A stretch of 64,000 bases of DNA. Origin: CALZBJ01 sp945619025. Lineage in GTDB: Bacteria > Pseudomonadota > Gammaproteobacteria > Cardiobacteriales > Wohlfahrtiimonadaceae. This document shows positions 61,239-64,000 of the stretch, one piece after another. Positions within the stretch are counted from its first letter, which is position 1; every line of letters begins with the position of its first letter. The notes beneath the pieces were generated by a model. That model had not been told where the DNA came from. It did not search any database and saw nothing but the letters and a program-made list of their open reading frames with translations. Where the stretch lies: contig CALZBJ010000001.1 of NCBI GenBank assembly GCA_945619025.1, positions 124,001-188,000 of the forward strand, written 5' to 3'. A program made the translations under genes and the position numbers.

Positions 61239-62930
61239 TTACGCATCAAGCTCGATTAAGCCTTTTTTGATCGCACGGTTAAATGCTGACATCACTGCTT
61301 GAATCGAAGAACGCGACGTATTTGAGTGTGCGCCGGCACCAAAGATGGTTTTTGCGCCCACTTGCATCTCAACATAGGCCACCGCTTCCGCTTCAGACCC
61401 GGTACTGCGCGCGTGTTCGTTATAGTCAATCACGTCCACACCTTTGTTAAACCCGCTGTTTAATGCGCTTACTAATGCCGCAATCGGACCATTTCCACGG
61501 CCGTGCGCTGTCACCTCTTTATCGCCACGCACAATGAAGGTCACATCGGCGCAGGCATTGCCATCGGCATCTTCTTTAAGCTCTAATGGCTGTTTAATGA
61601 CCACATCATTTAAGTCTTTAAAGTATTCACGCTCAAAGATATCGAAAATGCGTTGTGAGGTTAATTCCACCCCTTCACTATCGGCATGATATTGCGCAAT
61701 TCGGCTAAATTCGATCTGTAAACGACGGGGCATTTCAATGCCGTGATCTTCTTCTAAAAGATAAGCAACGCCGCCTTTTCCGGACTGACTATTAACGCGA
61801 ATCACTGCCTCATACGAGCGCCCAACATCAAATGGGTCGATCGGTAAGTAAGGAACACGCCATTTTTGTTCAGGATTAGCTTTCATAATTGCTAAGCCTT
61901 TACGAATCGCATCTTGGTGCGAACCTGAGAATGCAGTAAAGACAAGCTCTCCCGCATACGGATGACGTGGATGAACTTTAATATCAGTACAGTGCTCAAC
62001 CTCGCGAACAATCGTATTCATCTTGCTAAAATCAAGCTGAGGATCGACCCCTTGAGAATACATATTCATCGCAACGGTGACTAAATCCACATTTCCCGTA
62101 CGCTCGCCATGACCAAATAAGCAACCTTCAACACGGTCAGCGCCCGCCATTAATGCAAGCTCGGTTGCCGCAACGGCGCAGCCTCGGTCATTATGCACAT
62201 GCGCACTAATCACCACCGAATCACGACATGAGATATGATCGCAGAACCACTCAATTTGGTCGGCATAAACGTTCGGTGTCGCCACTTCAATCGTTGCTGG
62301 TAAGTTTAAAATAAGCGGTTTTTCAGGCGTTGGCTGATAGACATCAATCACCGCTTCGCACACCTCTAACGCAAAGGAAAGCTCTGTATCACAGAAAACC
62401 TCAGGCGAATACTCAAAGAACCAATCGGTTTCGGGATATTTTTCCGCTTCCGCTTTAATTAATGTCGCGCCTTTAACCGCAAGCGCCTTCACCTCATCCA
62501 TCTCCATATTAAATACGACGCGGCGGAATGTAGGTGAAGTGGCGTTATAGCTATGAATAATCGCTGTTTTGCACCCTTTTAATGCTTCAAAGGTGCGCTC
62601 AATCAAATCTTGACGTGACTGAGTTAACACTTGAATCGTCACATCCTCAGGAATGCGATTTTCATCGATTAATTTACGCACAAAGTTAAATTCGGTGTCT
62701 GAGGCTGATGGGAAACCCACTTCAATCTCTTTAAATCCGCACTCAAGTAAAAGATCAAACATCCGGATTTTTTGCTCAACGCTCATCGGCTCAACAAGCG
62801 ACTGATTTCCATCACGCAAGTCAGAACTTAACCAACGTGGCGCTTTTTCGATCTCATTATCGGGCCAGGTACGGTTTTTGTAATTTGGGACTTGGAAACG
62901 TTCGTATTTGGTTTGAGGATTCTTAATCAT
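61239..62930 (-). CDS. leuA: 2-isopropylmalate synthase
   Basis: LeuA commits 2-ketoisovalerate to leucine. The 563-residue long-type enzyme has SSDLRDGNQSLVEPMS with the catalytic Arg and metal Asp, GFPSASDTEF and HVHNDRGCAVAATELALMAG. The C-terminal leucine-binding regulatory domain holds FNRAIKKGLIEL at its end. GGAGAAAGAAAA precedes the ATG. No leuBCD is adjacent. Expression appears attenuated by the leader described at 63210-63325. Confidence 0.96.
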   Translation of the reverse strand: MIKNPQTKYERFQVPNYKNRTWPDNEIEKAPRWLSSDLRDGNQSLVEPMSVEQKIRMFDLLLECGFKEIEVGFPSASDTEFNFVRKLIDENRIPEDVTIQVLTQSRQDLIERTFEALKGCKTAIIHSYNATSPTFRRVVFNMEMDEVKALAVKGATLIKAEAEKYPETDWFFEYSPEVFCDTELSFALEVCEAVIDVYQPTPEKPLILNLPATIEVATPNVYADQIEWFCDHISCRDSVVISAHVHNDRGCAVAATELALMAGADRVEGCLFGHGERTGNVDLVTVAMNMYSQGVDPQLDFSKMNTIVREVEHCTDIKVHPRHPYAGELVFTAFSGSHQDAIRKGLAIMKANPEQKWRVPYLPIDPFDVGRSYEAVIRVNSQSGKGGVAYLLEEDHGIEMPRRLQIEFSRIAQYHADSEGVELTSQRIFDIFEREYFKDLNDVVIKQPLELKEDADGNACADVTFIVRGDKEVTAHGRGNGPIAALVSALNSGFNKGVDVIDYNEHARSTGSEAEAVAYVEMQVGAKTIFGAGAHSNTSRSSIQAVMSAFNRAIKKGLIELDA

Positions 62931-63209
62931 TTTTCTTTCTCCAGTATGTTTTAAATTCGTCTGTATCGTTACTTAGGGGAATTTTTAGTGTAAATATTCA
63001 TTAGCGCCTAACCCTTAATTCTGCATCATTATTGTTACGGCAAAATTAAGACAAAACGCTCCTAAGTCGCTGCCACATCGTGATGGCAAACCAGCGAATG
63101 ACTTTTAGAAAAATGTAATCAAATCGGGGGGGAGTTAAAGAGACTCTACTTATATGTATTTTTTTCACAATAAAAAACCAACCATTAAAACAACTAAATT
63201 AAATCCAAT
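62931..63209 (-). other. leuA untranslated leader downstream of the attenuator
   Basis: The 279 bases between the attenuator T tract and leuA hold no ORF I can support. A TGCCATC/GATGTGGCA-like stem sits near 63070-63090, and the ribosome-binding site lies just before leuA. I see nothing else in it. Confidence 0.4.
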
Positions 63210-63245
63210 AAAAAGCTGTAACTAGCAAAGTGTGCTAATTACAGC
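63210..63245 (-). terminator. leucine attenuator terminator
   Basis: Minus-strand GCTGTAATTAGCA (63245-63233) pairs with TGCTAGTTACAGC (63227-63215), 13 bp with one wobble, around a five-base loop. Five T follow at 63214-63210. The leader peptide stop codon lies inside the 5' arm, so ribosome position decides folding. Confidence 0.85.
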
Positions 63246-63289
63246 AGGATAAGTCGTAGTAATTGGTTGATTTCTATTTTTGTCTTCAT
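63239..63289 (-). CDS. leuL: leu operon leader peptide
   Basis: A 16-codon ORF reads MKTKIEINQLLRLILL and then stops. Five of its last seven codons are Leu (TTA, CTA, CTT, CTG, CTG). Its TAA overlaps the 5' arm of the terminator before leuA. Stalling at scarce Leu-tRNA would disrupt the terminator, a classic amino-acid attenuation design. Its ATG sits only about eight bases after the predicted -10, so the 5' untranslated region would be nearly absent. Confidence 0.85.
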   Translation of the reverse strand: MKTKIEINQLLRLILL

Positions 63290-63296
63290 AACTTTT

Positions 63297-63325
63297 ACAT
63301 TAAAGCTATTTCGGACAATCGTCAA
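63297..63325 (-). promoter_or_regulatory. leuL-leuA promoter
   Basis: Minus-strand TTGACG (63325-63320), a 17-base spacer and TAATGT (63302-63297) are well spaced. Transcription is expected to begin at about 63289-63291, at or next to the leuL ATG. Confidence 0.65.
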
Positions 63326-63349
63326 GCCTTTTAAGGGCTTTTTACGAAA

Positions 63350-63619
63350 TTATTTTTCAGGGACAAATTCATCCGGAAGATCGCCGCCCGTTCCGAAGAA
63401 AAATTCTTCCATCTGTTTCTCAACAAATGCACGCGCTTGAGGATCCATAGGATCGATACGATACTCATTAATTAGAATGGTTTGATGACGGAGCCAATCG
63501 TTCCACGCTTCTTGTGAAACTTGCTCAAAAATACGTTTACCAAGCTCACCTGGATAAGGTAAGCGAGCTAAGCCTGCTGCTCGTTTTTTTAACTTTACGC
63601 ACTCAACTTCACGACTCAT
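63350..63619 (-). CDS. yggX: Fe(2+)-trafficking / oxidative damage protection protein YggX
   Basis: The 89-residue protein has the family start VECVKLKKRAAGLARLPYPGELG with its single conserved Cys. QEAWNDWLRHQTILINEYR follows, and the C-terminal part continues to EEFFFGTGGDLPDEF. It is linked to iron handling and protection of Fe-S clusters from oxidants. It is often next to mutY, not seen here. AGGAGATAAGAT precedes the ATG. No clear terminator separates it from the leuL promoter downstream. Confidence 0.95.
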   Translation of the reverse strand: MSREVECVKLKKRAAGLARLPYPGELGKRIFEQVSQEAWNDWLRHQTILINEYRIDPMDPQARAFVEKQMEEFFFGTGGDLPDEFVPEK

Positions 63620-63639
63620 ATCTTATCTCCTATCGTTAT

Positions 63640-63669
63640 AAACAAAAGAAGACGCAATATAGCGTCTTC
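63640..63669 (-). terminator. Rho-independent terminator after prs
   Basis: GAAGACGC (63669-63662 minus) and GCGTCTTC (63655-63648) form an 8-bp stem followed by the T-rich tract TTTTGTTT. Confidence 0.75.
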
Positions 63670-63713
63670 CTCTCTTAATCACAAACATTTCGTTGGGTTT
63701 GAGCCCATCTTTA

Positions 63714-64000
63714 TTAAGCGTTTGCGAATAATGTACTGACCGATTCTTCGTTATGAATACGTTCAATCGTTTCAGCGATGATGTTTGAGATTGAAATCAC
63801 ACGGATTTTCGGGCATTCTTTTGCCGCATCTCGTAATGGAATTGTATCCGTTACAACCATTTCATCAAGGCCTGAGTTTTGGATATTCTCAATCGCTTTT
63901 CCTGAAAAGATTGGGTGAGTACAGTATGCTTTAACTGACGCAGCGCCCTTCTCTTTAAGGATTTTCGAGGCTGATGAAAGCGTTCCCGCTGTATCTACAA
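63714..64000 (-). CDS. prs: ribose-phosphate pyrophosphokinase, C-terminal part
   Basis: The last 95 codons are present and the gene continues past the right edge of the window. The visible part carries the PRPP-loop region VDTAGTLSSASKILKEKGA, then CTHPIFSGKAIENI and the C-terminal IAETIERIHNEESVSTLF. Prs makes PRPP from ribose-5-phosphate and ATP for nucleotide, His and Trp synthesis. It ends 95 bases before yggX, with a terminator between. Confidence 0.96.
   Translation of the reverse strand, partial: VDTAGTLSSASKILKEKGAASVKAYCTHPIFSGKAIENIQNSGLDEMVVTDTIPLRDAAKECPKIRVISISNIIAETIERIHNEESVSTLFANA

Overview
The window is ordinary chromosomal sequence from a gammaproteobacterium of moderate, slightly AT-leaning base composition. 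Gene order supports this: ffs-dnaX-ybaB-recR, petABC-sspA-sspB, rpsF-rpsR-rplI, rpmH-rnpA-yidD-yidC-mnmE, fur, fbp, efp and yggX. The mix of gene content (bc1 complex, prpCDB, GlmS-like glucosamine-6-phosphate deaminase, a very long DUF349 protein) would fit a Cardiobacteriales/Ignatzschineria/Wohlfahrtiimonas-type organism. That placement is inference, because no rRNA or species marker is present. I see no prophage, insertion sequence or CRISPR array.

Layout. 1-3.4 kb (+): end of a DUF815 ATPase, then nagB-II, nagA and an AEC transporter. 3.5-17.5 kb (-): ttcA, hinT, recR, ybaB, dnaX, 4.5S RNA, tRNA-Cys, tRNA-Gly, mlaB, mlaC, murB, a PpiD-like foldase, a 914-residue DUF349 protein, a GT-C-like membrane protein and fur. 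17.6-24.2 kb (+): fbp, efp, petABC, sspA, sspB and a small hydrolase. 24.2-26.4 kb (-): xseA and mazG. Then comes a 614-bp AT-rich gap with DnaA-box-like sites, followed by kdsB, psd and the S6/S18/L9 operon (+). 30-34 kb (-): degP, hemW and a DMT exporter. recQ (+) converges on a methylcitrate-cycle operon prpC-prpD-prpB (-). 40-46 kb: an aldehyde dehydrogenase, an orphan 96-residue ORF, ybaK, an NlpC/P60 lipoprotein, an ActP-like symporter with its small partner, and a secreted MORN-repeat protein. 46.6-54.6 kb: a LysE exporter, an mgtE under an M-box riboswitch, a Na/Pi cotransporter, a DMT transporter with a divergent AraC regulator, and DUF3820 and DUF819 proteins. 54.8-64 kb (-): mnmE, yidC, yidD, rnpA, rpmH, metK, two related small periplasmic Cys-rich proteins, leuA with a leucine attenuator, yggX and the end of prs.

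The most informative non-coding elements are four. (1) A complete M-box magnesium riboswitch with terminator lies upstream of an MgtE that lacks its N-terminal domain. (2) A leucine-codon leader peptide with an intrinsic terminator lies upstream of leuA, and its promoter sits so close that the leader may be almost leaderless. (3) A run of ten A residues lies in dnaX exactly at the tau/gamma boundary, with stops in both alternative frames. (4) A near-consensus promoter drives tRNA-Gly, tRNA-Cys and the SRP RNA. Start codons were moved downstream of the longest ORF where a clear Shine-Dalgarno or family alignment required it (hinT, ppiD, fur, fbp, degP, hemW, recQ, prpB, prpC, mepS, DUF485, Na/Pi, mnmE, yidD, metK).

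Most of the window is housekeeping. Nothing in it amounts to a clearly new multi-gene system. The best candidates for something undescribed are the tandem CxC periplasmic proteins, the duplicated-module MORN protein, the orphan ORF at 41.8 kb and the reduced symporter/MgtE variants.
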